This document shows positions 7,880 to 15,846 of a stretch of 54,156 nucleotides of DNA, one piece after another. The notes beneath the pieces are model-generated. The model saw only the letters and a program-made list of their open reading frames with translations. It was not told where the DNA came from and ran no database searches. How positions within the stretch are numbered: the stretch's first letter is position 1; each line of letters opens with the position of its first letter. Origin of the DNA: an uncultured Pseudomonadota bacterium (GTDB lineage: Bacteria > Pseudomonadota > Gammaproteobacteria > Steroidobacterales > Steroidobacteraceae); NCBI GenBank assembly GCA_902826225.1, contig CADEED010000013.1:1-54156 (forward strand), in the 5' to 3' direction. A program made the translations under genes and the position numbers.

Positions 7880-10258
7880 ATGTCGATACTCGGGTTGATC
7901 TGCGTGCTGCTCGCACTCGTGGCGACGCTGCTTCTCGTGCTGTTCGTTTTCCAACGGCGCGATCAGCGGGCGGTCTCCGAGTTGTCGCTGCAGATCCAGC
8001 GCGCCATCGCGGGCGAGCGCCTGCCGCAGCGCATCGAGATCGATCCCGAGCACCAGGGGCATCTCGACGTCCAGGCCCTGGGAGTGTCCGTCAACCAGCT
8101 GCTGATGCGCGCGGCGCGCCACACGGGTCGCGAGCGGTCGGGCCCCAAACTATTCAGCGAGCTCGGAGAGCGAATCCACGAGGCCGTCCTCGTGCATCGC
8201 GAGGTCATCCTCTACGCGAACACGCAGTTCGCGAGCTTCGTGGGCGTCGATCGCGTCGACCTCATCGATCGCAAGCTGTCCGATCTCGTCGCGCCCGAGT
8301 ACGCCGAGATCGTCTCCGACAATCTGCGCCGCCGCCTCATGGGCGCACCTGGCGCCGAACGCTTCGAGGTGGAGATGGTCGGCATGCAGGGCCAGGTCTC
8401 ACTGCTCGAACTCACGACGTCGCAGATCGATTTCGAAGGTTCTCCCGCGCTGCTCGTGACTGGGGTCGAGGTGATCCCCACGAGGAAGCTGCGCGCGCTC
8501 GCGAGCGGAAAGATCGACGAGAAGGAGGCGGTCGCCCGCGCCGCGCTCGTCGCACCGCCGTTGCCGCCGCCCCCGCCGGCGGTGCCGCCGCTGCAGGTTT
8601 CGGCCCTGCAGTCCCTCGCCGAGGCCATCGTCACCACCGACATCGGCGGCCACCTCGTCTTCCTGAATCCCGCGGCCGAGAAACTTCTGGGGGTCAGCCA
8701 GGAACAGGCCGCCGGCCGGCTGCTCGAGGAAGTCGTCGGCCTCGTCGACCAGAACGACCGCAAGCAGCTCGCCGACCCGATTCGCGAGGCGGTCGGCGCC
8801 GACGGGGCGCCGCACACCCTGAGCCGCCGCGCGGTGTTGCTCGGGAAGTCTTCGGGCGAGGAGCGGGCGATCGAGCTCGCCGCCTCGCCCCTGCGCAATC
8901 ACGACGGCGAATTGATCGGCGCGGTCGTGCTCATGCACGACGTCACCGAACTGCGCGGGTTGCACCGCCAGATGTCCTACCAGGCGACGCACGACGCGCT
9001 CACCGGTCTCGTGAACCGGCGCGAGTTCGAGCGCCGCCTCGACGAAGCCGCCGACGCCGCGCGGCGCGGCGAGGCGACGCACATGCTGTGCTACCTCGAT
9101 CTCGACCGTTTCAAGATCGTCAACGACACGAGCGGCCACCTCGCGGGCGATTCGATGTTGCGCGAGGTCGCCAAACTACTGCGCGAGGCCGTGCGCGATT
9201 CCGACACCGTCGCGCGCCTCGGCGGCGACGAATTCGGCCTGCTGCTGGTGGGCTGCCCGCTCGACAAGGCGCGGCAGATCGCCGACGACGTCTGCCGTTC
9301 GATCGCCACCTACCGCTTCGTGTGGCACGACCGCGTGTTCAACATCGGCGTTTCGATCGGCCTCATCGAGATCGGCCGCGAGGCCGGCTCGGTCGAGCAG
9401 CTGCTCGCGGCGGCGGACTCCGCCTGCTACGTCGCGAAGAAAGAAGGCGCCGGCCGTGTGTCCGTCTACTCGGCGCGCGACGAAGCCCTGGCGCGCAACT
9501 CCGGGGAGATCGAGTGGCTGCAGAAGCTGCAGTCGGCGCTCAAGGAGGAACGCTTCACGCTCTACTATCAGCCGATCGTCTCCGCGTACGGCGCGGACAC
9601 CGACGGTCCGTCGATGGAGGTTCTGCTGCGCATGATCGACGAGTCGGGCGCGGAGATCGCGCCGGGCGAGTTCGTCGCGGCCGCCGAGCGCTATCGTCTC
9701 ATGGCTTCCGTCGACCGCTGGGTCGTCCAGAACACGCTGGGCGCGCTGTCGCGCAACGCGTTCCAGCTCGCGCGCGACCGCAGCCTGGCCATCAACATCT
9801 CCGGCCAGACGCTGGGAGATCCGCTGTTCCTCGAGTTCGTGGTCGAGTGCCTCGACCAGACCGGCGTGTCGCCGGACCAGGTGTGCTTCGAGATCGCGGA
9901 GAGCGCGGTCATCGGCAACATCGAGCATGCGCGCCGCTTCGTCGGGGTTTTGCACGGGATGGGTTGCAAGTTCACGATCGACGATTTCGGCTCGGGCGTG
10001 GGCTCCTTCTCGAGTCTCAAGAACCTGCCGCTGGATTACCTGAAGCTCGATGGCTCGTTCATGCGCAACCTCGCGCGCGACTCGGTGAGCCAGACCATGG
10101 TCACCGCCATGATCAAGCTGGCGCGCACGCTCAATTTCAAGATCATCGCGGAGCAGGTGGAAGACTCCGCCGCGCTCGAGGCCGCCCGCAAGATGGGCGT
10201 CGACTACGTCCAGGGTTACGTGATCGCGCGGCCGGCCAAGCTCGCGATGGCGGCCTGA
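7880..10258 (+). CDS. membrane-anchored PAS-GGDEF-EAL c-di-GMP signalling protein
   Basis: This 792-aa protein is predicted to make and/or break cyclic di-GMP. In order it has one N-terminal membrane segment (residues 4-24), a PAS-like region (about 95-205), a proline-rich linker (about 222-235), a second PAS (about 238-355), a GGDEF domain and an EAL domain. The GGDEF motif is intact at 448-452, and the product-inhibition site RDSD is at 439-442, so cyclase activity is likely. The EAL signature reads EVL (580-582) but keeps the first glutamate. DDFGSG (701-706), EIAES and AEQVED are also present, so phosphodiesterase activity remains plausible. No transmembrane sensor partner is adjacent. 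A GGGCAT-GG-ATGCCC hairpin lies in the leader at 7823-7836. Confidence 0.93.
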   Translation: MSILGLICVLLALVATLLLVLFVFQRRDQRAVSELSLQIQRAIAGERLPQRIEIDPEHQGHLDVQALGVSVNQLLMRAARHTGRERSGPKLFSELGERIHEAVLVHREVILYANTQFASFVGVDRVDLIDRKLSDLVAPEYAEIVSDNLRRRLMGAPGAERFEVEMVGMQGQVSLLELTTSQIDFEGSPALLVTGVEVIPTRKLRALASGKIDEKEAVARAALVAPPLPPPPPAVPPLQVSALQSLAEAIVTTDIGGHLVFLNPAAEKLLGVSQEQAAGRLLEEVVGLVDQNDRKQLADPIREAVGADGAPHTLSRRAVLLGKSSGEERAIELAASPLRNHDGELIGAVVLMHDVTELRGLHRQMSYQATHDALTGLVNRREFERRLDEAADAARRGEATHMLCYLDLDRFKIVNDTSGHLAGDSMLREVAKLLREAVRDSDTVARLGGDEFGLLLVGCPLDKARQIADDVCRSIATYRFVWHDRVFNIGVSIGLIEIGREAGSVEQLLAAADSACYVAKKEGAGRVSVYSARDEALARNSGEIEWLQKLQSALKEERFTLYYQPIVSAYGADTDGPSMEVLLRMIDESGAEIAPGEFVAAAERYRLMASVDRWVVQNTLGALSRNAFQLARDRSLAINISGQTLGDPLFLEFVVECLDQTGVSPDQVCFEIAESAVIGNIEHARRFVGVLHGMGCKFTIDDFGSGVGSFSSLKNLPLDYLKLDGSFMRNLARDSVSQTMVTAMIKLARTLNFKIIAEQVEDSAALEAARKMGVDYVQGYVIARPAKLAMAA

Positions 10259-10556
10259 CTTCAATTCCGGGGATTCCATGTCCGTCGCGCAACAACAGAA
10301 CACCGGGCACTGCCGCTTCCGTGGCGAACATCCCACCGTCATCCGGCCGGCGTCACGCGTCTCGCTGATCAGCGCGGCGGCGCGCGAGCGGGCCGGCGCA
10401 TTGTGCCCCGCGACGCATCGCGGCCTGCGCGCGAGCAGTCGTCCACGCCTGCGAGACTCGCGTGCGCGACGCCCGGCCTCGCGCATGATGCCGCCGCGTC
10501 GATCCTCGTGACGTTCAGGCTCCCGGCGTTACACTTCGGGTCAACACGAGGTTTCC
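10259..10556. other. intergenic stretch without a supported gene
   Basis: This stretch separates the GGDEF-EAL gene from the VOC gene. An open frame at 10278-10511 (77 codons, Arg/Ala/Ser-rich) has no recognisable motif and only a weak upstream site, and reads like chance coding in GC-rich DNA. GAGG five bases before 10557 belongs to the VOC gene. I see no clear terminator. Confidence 0.5.
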
Positions 10557-10943
10557 ATGAAGCGCGTCACGGGCATCGGCGGCATCTTCATCAAATCGGC
10601 GGATCCCGACCGCCTGAAAGCCTGGTACCGCACACACCTCGGCATCGCGGTCGAAGACTGGGGCGGTTTCGCCTTCAGCTGGAAGGGCGACGACAATCCG
10701 GAGGGTACCGGCACGACGGTATGGAGCATTTTCAGCGCGTCGTCGACCTACTTCGAGCCGAGCCAGGCGCAGGTGATGGTCAACTATCGGGTCGCCGACG
10801 TGCGGGCGCTCATCGCGGCGTTGCGAGCGGAAGGCTGCAATGTCATGGACAAGATCGACGAGTCCGAATACGGCAAGTTCGGCTGGGTCGTCGACCCCGA
10901 TGGCAACAAGATAGAGCTGTGGGAGCCGCCGCCGGGAAAGTAG
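10557..10943 (+). CDS. VOC (glyoxalase/bleomycin-resistance fold) family protein
   Basis: This 128-aa vicinal-oxygen-chelate protein has the two paired beta-alpha-beta-beta-beta modules of the family: KSADPDRLKAWYRTHLGI in the first half and VVDPDGNKIELWEPP at the end. The C-terminal metal-ligand glutamate (IELWEP) is present, but the usual first-strand histidine is not (GIGGIFIKS), so metal-dependent chemistry is uncertain. It is cytoplasmic. GAGG lies just upstream of the ATG. It is convergent with the thioredoxin-like gene and appears to be a single-gene unit. Substrate unknown. Confidence 0.85.
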   Translation: MKRVTGIGGIFIKSADPDRLKAWYRTHLGIAVEDWGGFAFSWKGDDNPEGTGTTVWSIFSASSTYFEPSQAQVMVNYRVADVRALIAALRAEGCNVMDKIDESEYGKFGWVVDPDGNKIELWEPPPGK

Positions 10944-10946
10944 GGG

Positions 10947-11723
10947 TTAGAGTTCGCGGCGGATGACGTCGTCGAGCCAGCGCTCGTCCGGCCTGCCGCT
11001 CCATCGGTTCTCGATGCGCCCGTCGCGGCTGACCAGGTAACTCAGCGGGTAGAACTTGCCCGCGCCGTAGAACGGCGGCGCTTCACCCAGGCGTCCCCGC
11101 ACGCCGTCGAAGTCGTTCTTCGCGAGAAATGCTTCGAGCACCGCGGGCTCCTCGAGCGATAGATAGAGCACCACGAGGCCGGCGCCTTCGTGTTCGCGCT
11201 GCATGCGCGAGAGCAGCGGCATCTCCTTGCGGCACGGTGCACACCAGGTCGCCCAGAAGTTGATGAGCACGACCTTGCCGCGCAGTTCGGAGAGTCGCCG
11301 TTGGCTTCCCGACTCGTCGTAGAAGGTCAGGTCGGGCGCGGGCTTGCCCATCGTCGGCATCAGCATCGTCAACGGCGCGGACGAGCCCTGCAACCGCAGC
11401 CCGATCAGTGCCGCCGTGGCCACGACGGCGGCGAGCGCCGGCATGCCGAAGCGAACGAAGCGCGTTGCGGGCCGCGTCACCCACCACCCCAGTCCGCCGA
11501 GCAGGATCGCCGCGGCCAGCCAGAAGACTGGCGCCCGGAACCACAGTTCGTCGGCGCCGAAGCGGCCGGTGAGGTGCGCGAATGCGAGAAGGGCGATCAG
11601 TCCATAGCCCGGGACGAGCGCGAACCACGCCGCATCCGGCACGCGTCGGCGCAGCACGCTGCCGAGCGACAGCAGCGCGCCGCCGGCGAGCAGCAAGGCA
11701 AACGAATTGGCGCTGAAACCCAT
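10947..11723 (-). CDS. TlpA-like thioredoxin-domain membrane protein
   Basis: This 258-aa protein has about four N-terminal membrane segments (residues 5-22, 33-52, 64-82, 94-112) followed by a TlpA/ResA-type thioredoxin domain. The redox motif WCAPC is at 160-164 after KVVLINFWAT, and the domain opening GKPAPDLTFYDESG is typical of TlpA. The topology places the thioredoxin domain in the periplasm, where it could reduce or isomerise thiols. The membrane part is not a recognisable DsbD. It is divergent from the TSUP exporter (69 bp apart). The partner that supplies electrons is not apparent. Confidence 0.85.
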   Translation of the reverse strand: MGFSANSFALLLAGGALLSLGSVLRRRVPDAAWFALVPGYGLIALLAFAHLTGRFGADELWFRAPVFWLAAAILLGGLGWWVTRPATRFVRFGMPALAAVVATAALIGLRLQGSSAPLTMLMPTMGKPAPDLTFYDESGSQRRLSELRGKVVLINFWATWCAPCRKEMPLLSRMQREHEGAGLVVLYLSLEEPAVLEAFLAKNDFDGVRGRLGEAPPFYGAGKFYPLSYLVSRDGRIENRWSGRPDERWLDDVIRREL

Positions 11724-11791
11724 GACCCCGATGTTCGCACCGGCAAGGCCGCGCGCGGACGAGCAGCCGGCGTAGGACCTTTCCGATTGTC

Positions 11792-12583
11792 ATGAGGCGG
11801 TGGCATCGTGCGTCGATGGAGCTGCCCGCCGTCGCCCTCGCGTCGCTGTTCGCTGCGTTGCTGTCGTTCTTCACCGGGTTCGGCCTCGGCACCCTGCTGC
11901 TGCCGGTGTTCGCCCTGTTCATGCCCGTGCCGGAAGCGGTCGCCTTGACGGCGCTCGTGCACGTCGCCAACAGTTTCCTCAAGCTCGGGCTCACGGCGCG
12001 ACACGTCGAGTGGCGCATCGTGTGGGTGTTCGGAGTGCCTGCCGTGTTCGCTGCGCTCGCCGGCGCCTGGCTGCTGCTGCGCGTGTCCGGCGCCGAGCCC
12101 CTGTTCACTTACACGTTCGCGGGACGCACGTTCGCGGTGACGCCGGTCAAACTGCTCGTCGGCGTGCTGCTGGCAGTGTTCGCGCTGGCCGAGGCCTCGC
12201 CCGCGCAGCGGCGCGTGACCTTCGCGCCCCGCTGGCTCGCGATCGGAGGTGCGATGAGCGGGTTCTTCGGTGGACTCTCGGGCATGCAGGGCGCGCTGCG
12301 CTCGGCTTTCCTCGTGCGCGCGGGACTCTCGAAGGAATCGTTCGTCGCCACAGGCGCCGCGCTCGCGTGTCTCGTCGACCTGTCGCGTCTCGGGGTCTAC
12401 GCGCCGGTGTTGCGCGAGGCGTCGCTGAACCGGCCGGCGCTGGGGGTGGCGCTCGTGGCGGCGGCCTCCGGCGCGATCGCCGGTAGTTTGCTGCTGACGA
12501 AGATCCCGCTGGCGGTCGTCGAACGGCTCGTCGCCGGGTTCCTGTTCGCCGCGGCGATCGCGCTGATGACGGGAGCGATCTAG
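11792..12583 (+). CDS. TSUP/TauE family sulfite-type membrane exporter
   Basis: This 263-aa membrane protein of the TauE/SafE (TSUP) family has about seven to eight hydrophobic helices. The first helix (SLFAALLSFFTGFGLGTLLL) and the midway repeat GGAMSGFFGGLSGMQGALRS are the two conserved halves of the family, which moves sulfite, sulfoacetate or similar anions. ATG at 11816 (MELPAVAL) is an alternative start that places the first helix at the N terminus; neither start has a good ribosome binding site. It is convergent with the enhancer-binding protein gene, 31 bp apart. Substrate unknown. Confidence 0.87.
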   Translation: MRRWHRASMELPAVALASLFAALLSFFTGFGLGTLLLPVFALFMPVPEAVALTALVHVANSFLKLGLTARHVEWRIVWVFGVPAVFAALAGAWLLLRVSGAEPLFTYTFAGRTFAVTPVKLLVGVLLAVFALAEASPAQRRVTFAPRWLAIGGAMSGFFGGLSGMQGALRSAFLVRAGLSKESFVATGAALACLVDLSRLGVYAPVLREASLNRPALGVALVAAASGAIAGSLLLTKIPLAVVERLVAGFLFAAAIALMTGAI

Positions 12584-12614
12584 TGCGCCTGCCGGCGCGC
12601 GCCCGCGACGCGGA

Positions 12615-14129
12615 TCAGGTCTGCAGGCTGCCCGCACGCACGATGCCGAGCTTCTTCATCCGGTGGCGCAGGGTCGCCGGCTTCATCCCGAGCTTGAGCG
12701 CGGCGCCGGAATTGCCTTCGATCACCCAGTGCGTCGACTTCAGCACGCGCAGGATGTGCTCGCGTTGCACGTGATGGAGTCCGGTGGCCTCGAGGTCGTC
12801 GAAGCTCTCGTCGCTCCCGAACGCCGGGGCGCGCTGTACGCCCGTGGCCGCGGCGGCGACCGCCGCATGCTCGGCGCTGCCCGCCACGGCAAGTAGTTCG
12901 GGCGAGATCTTGAGCGCGGGCGCCGTGTTCAGGATGAGCGCGCGGACCACGAGGCCTTCGAGTTCGCGGACATTGCCCGGCCACGGATAGCGGGCGAGCG
13001 TCGCGAGCGTGTCGGGATCGATACCGTCGACACGGCGCCCGATGCGCGCTGCGTGCCGGCGCGCGAAGTGCTGCACGAGCAGCGGGATGTCCTCGATCCG
13101 CGCCCGCAGCGGCGGCAGCTCGACCGGAAACACGTTCAGGCGGTAGTACACGTCTTCGCGGAAAGAGCCGTCGCGCACGGCCTTGCGCAGGTCGCGATTC
13201 GTCGCCGCGACGAGCCGCACGTCTGCCCGCGCGGTGCCGCCGTTCGCGCGCGCCAGCTCCTGCTCCTGGACGACGCTCAGTAGTTTGGCCTGGAGGGCGG
13301 AATCCATTTCCCCGACTTCGTCGAGGAACAGGGTGCCTTCGCGCGCGACCTGCCACAGTCCGGGGCTGCCACCGTCGCCGAACAGGGCGGCGTCGAGCGC
13401 GCCGGGCGAGAGCGCGGCGCAGTCCAGCTTCACGAAGGACTGGGTGGCGCGACGGCTGCCGGCGTGTATCGCCCGCGCGACCAGCTCCTTGCCGGTGCCG
13501 GGCTCGCCGGTGATCAGCACGGCGGCATCGGTCGGGGCGACGCGCCGCGCGCTGTCCAGCGCGCGCGCGAAGGAAGCGCTGGCACCGACGATCGTGTCGG
13601 GATCGTGGATGGCCCGGATCTCCTCGTGGAGGTAACGGACCTGCGAGCGCAGCTGCGACTCTGCGCGACGTCCCTCCAGTTCGGCGACGGCGCATTGTGC
13701 GATGACGTCGCAGAACGAGCGCTGCAACGATGTCGGCAGCAGCGGGCCGCGCGTGAACGCGCACAGGTGGCCGAGCACGCTGCCCTGCGCGCCGGCGAGC
13801 GGCACGCCGAAGTAACCGTCGTAGTCGCCGACGGCACCGGGAAACCTGGCCGCGAGGCCGGACTGATAGGAGACGATCGCGCCGGCGACCACTTCGCCGC
13901 AAGGCGTGCCCGCGAGGTCGTACTCGAAATCCGGTACGGGCGTGCCGCGCGCGAGCACGGCACGGGTAATCACGCGATATCGGCCGAGGCTCTCGGTGAT
14001 GCGCACTTCGTCCGCATCGAGCGCCTGCGAGAGCTGTTGGGCGAGCCCGGGAAAAGGTGCGGCGCCTCGCAGGCGGGAGGTTCCCGCCGCGAGTCGCTGG
14101 AGTTCGTCGACTGTGCCGACCCCTGCCAT
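12615..14129 (-). CDS. GAF-AAA+-Fis transcriptional regulator lacking GAFTGA
   Basis: This 504-aa protein has the layout of a sigma-54 enhancer-binding protein: a GAF-like sensor (about 20-150), an AAA+ domain (about 178-405) and a Fis-type helix-turn-helix (about 455-500, SGAALKLGMKPATLRHRMKK). Walker A is GEPGTGKE (208-215), Walker B LFLDEV (267-272), and REDVYYRLNVFPVELPPLR carries the sensor/arginine-finger region. The L1 loop is deleted: only 13 residues separate ALFG from GTLFLDE, and no GAFTGA is present. It is therefore unlikely to remodel sigma-54 and may regulate sigma-70 promoters, as known GAFTGA-less family members do. Targets are unknown; neighbouring DoxX and TSUP genes are candidates. 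Confidence 0.88.
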   Translation of the reverse strand: MAGVGTVDELQRLAAGTSRLRGAAPFPGLAQQLSQALDADEVRITESLGRYRVITRAVLARGTPVPDFEYDLAGTPCGEVVAGAIVSYQSGLAARFPGAVGDYDGYFGVPLAGAQGSVLGHLCAFTRGPLLPTSLQRSFCDVIAQCAVAELEGRRAESQLRSQVRYLHEEIRAIHDPDTIVGASASFARALDSARRVAPTDAAVLITGEPGTGKELVARAIHAGSRRATQSFVKLDCAALSPGALDAALFGDGGSPGLWQVAREGTLFLDEVGEMDSALQAKLLSVVQEQELARANGGTARADVRLVAATNRDLRKAVRDGSFREDVYYRLNVFPVELPPLRARIEDIPLLVQHFARRHAARIGRRVDGIDPDTLATLARYPWPGNVRELEGLVVRALILNTAPALKISPELLAVAGSAEHAAVAAAATGVQRAPAFGSDESFDDLEATGLHHVQREHILRVLKSTHWVIEGNSGAALKLGMKPATLRHRMKKLGIVRAGSLQT

Positions 14130-14203
14130 GTACTGCGCGACACCCTTGGATGACGCGTCGAGTATAGGGGAGCGTCCCGACGGTTCGCAGCCCGGTTACG
14201 CGT

Positions 14204-14671
14204 TCACCGGGGCGACCCCGAACGACGGCTGAGTCCGTCGAAGGAGAGCCGTCCGGCGCCGAAGAGGGCGACCACCGCGAGCATGTAACCCCAGAGGAGA
14301 TGCTGGCCGCGCGCGGCTTCGAATCCTTCGCCACCGAGAACGTGCCAGTACGAAACCACGGCCATCACGTTCACCGCGAACAGGCCGATCGCACCGAAGC
14401 GGGCAAACAACCCGAGCGCGACGAGAACGGGGAAGAACAGCTCGCCGAACGTTCCGGCCACCGCCGCGACGGCCGGCGGCAGCAGGGGCACCTGGTACTC
14501 GCTGCGAAAGAGTTCGAGCGTGGAATCCCAGGTCGTGAGTTTGAGCCAGCCGGACTCGAGGAACGGCCAGGACACGTACAGGCGGGTCGCGAGGAGCAGC
14601 AGCGGCTGCAGTGAATCGAGCGCACCTGCCAGTGCATGGTGTCCGCGATCGAGGCTGGTTCTGAGGTTCAT
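14204..14671 (-). CDS. DoxX family membrane protein
   Basis: This 155-aa four-helix membrane protein of the DoxX family has characteristic LATRLYVSWPFLESGWLKLT and GTFGELFFPVLVALGLFARF segments. Members are linked to redox or sulfur stress, and some form part of thiosulfate:quinone oxidoreductase or a superoxide-protection complex, but most are uncharacterised. The ATG at 14671 has GGGAG six bases upstream and is preferred over an in-frame TTG at 14683. It sits upstream of the AAA+ regulator on the same strand (75 bp gap). Specific activity cannot be assigned. Confidence 0.87.
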   Translation of the reverse strand: MNLRTSLDRGHHALAGALDSLQPLLLLATRLYVSWPFLESGWLKLTTWDSTLELFRSEYQVPLLPPAVAAVAGTFGELFFPVLVALGLFARFGAIGLFAVNVMAVVSYWHVLGGEGFEAARGQHLLWGYMLAVVALFGAGRLSFDGLSRRSGSPR

Positions 14672-14949
14672 CGGCGCTCCCAATGGTTCGTTGCGGATCA
14701 GACCGGGCCCGATCGGGGATTATTGCGGTGGGGTGGGATGCGCGGGATAGCAGGGACGCAACGGCGCCCGCCCCGTGACGGCCCGCACCCAATCAAATAC
14801 TTATTGTTTGTTCGGCCCAGTCGGGCGGCAGCGTGTGGGGACGAAGCCACGAGCGTGTGCTGCATTCGATGTGCAGTGCGCGAAGTTGACGGGGACGCAC
14901 GTACGGAATTGGGGTACTTTCGGTCGCCAAGGCGGTTAGGGAGGCGAGC

Positions 14950-15306
14950 GTGCAATTGTCGCAACTTTGGCGAGAGCACCTGCAGGCCGGATGCCCACCC
15001 GGGATGCGTGGGCTGAACATCGCGGGTACTGCCGCGCGCGAACTCGACGCAGAAATAACCGCCTGTGTGTCTGCCTGCGTCTCGCATTCGCTCAAGATGG
15101 ATGCGCGGATCGAACGCCGCCTGCACGACATCTCCCACGCGCTCGAGCACCTCGAGCCGCCCAGCGCCGAAGTCGCGGCCTACTGCTCGCGCCTCAACAT
15201 GCTGGTCAGCGCGGTGCTGGTGAACGCGGACCCGATGGAGCCGACGGTTTCCGAGACCGCCGGGACGGCCGTGCGGCCTGGCGTGCGGCGACGAACCGGG
15301 TTCTGA
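14950..15306 (+). CDS. hypothetical protein
   Basis: I do not recognise this 118-aa protein. It is predicted soluble and helical in its first 95 residues (MDARIERRLHDISHALEHLE), with three cysteines near the N-terminal half (C15, C39, C43) and an Arg-rich tail. It has no signal peptide. GGGAGG seven bases before the GTG start supports translation. It is convergent with msrB. The upstream 278 bp hold no other gene or clear promoter. Confidence 0.55.
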   Translation: MQLSQLWREHLQAGCPPGMRGLNIAGTAARELDAEITACVSACVSHSLKMDARIERRLHDISHALEHLEPPSAEVAAYCSRLNMLVSAVLVNADPMEPTVSETAGTAVRPGVRRRTGF

Positions 15307-15337
15307 ACGGGCGGAGACGGCTTCGTCGCCATCCGCC

Positions 15338-15739
15338 TCACTTGGGTTCGAAGTTCAGCGATACACCGTTCATGCAGTAGCGCTGCCCGGTCGGCGCCGG
15401 GCCGTCGTTGAACACGTGGCCCAGGTGGCCGCCGCAATTCGAGCAACGCACTTCCACGCGCGTCATGCCGTGCGAGGAATCCGTGGTCGTCGACACCGCG
15501 CCGGGCAGCGGGCGGAAGAAGCTCGGCCAACCCGAGCCGCTCTCGTACTTCGTGCTGGACTCGAACAGCGGGTGCCCGCAGGCCGCGCAGTCGTACTGCC
15601 CCGTGCGCTTCTCGTGGTTCAGCGGGCTCGTGCCCGGGCGCTCGGTGCCGTGCTCGCGCAGCACGCGAAACTGGTCGGCGTCCAACAGCGTCCGCCATTC
15701 GGTGTCGGATTTCTCGACCGGGTACTTTTCGTTCGCCAT
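15338..15739 (-). CDS. msrB: peptide-methionine (R)-S-oxide reductase
   Basis: This 133-aa enzyme reduces the R epimer of methionine sulfoxide in proteins, using thioredoxin. Two zinc-binding CxxC pairs (C51/C54 in CAACGHPLF, C99/C102 in CSNCGGHLGH) and the catalytic C122 in RYCMNGVSLNF are visible, as are SGSGWPSF and HVFNDGP. There is no signal peptide, so it is cytoplasmic. No obvious resolving cysteine appears in the SSTKYESGSG loop. It lies between hppA and the unknown gene at 14950 and is likely a single transcription unit. Confidence 0.96.
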   Translation of the reverse strand: MANEKYPVEKSDTEWRTLLDADQFRVLREHGTERPGTSPLNHEKRTGQYDCAACGHPLFESSTKYESGSGWPSFFRPLPGAVSTTTDSSHGMTRVEVRCSNCGGHLGHVFNDGPAPTGQRYCMNGVSLNFEPK

Positions 15740-15846
15740 CGGGTTCTCCTCTATCGTATTGCCGTTCCCAGGGGCTCACGCCCCACAAAGGAGAACGCCG
15801 GCGATGCGCCGGCGTCCATGATTGCAAACACCGACGTCGCCCGGCG

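Noticed and set aside
10278..10511. 77-codon ORF between the GGDEF-EAL and VOC genes
   Set aside because: Arg/Ala/Ser-rich composition typical of random GC-rich frames, no motif, weak ribosome binding site.
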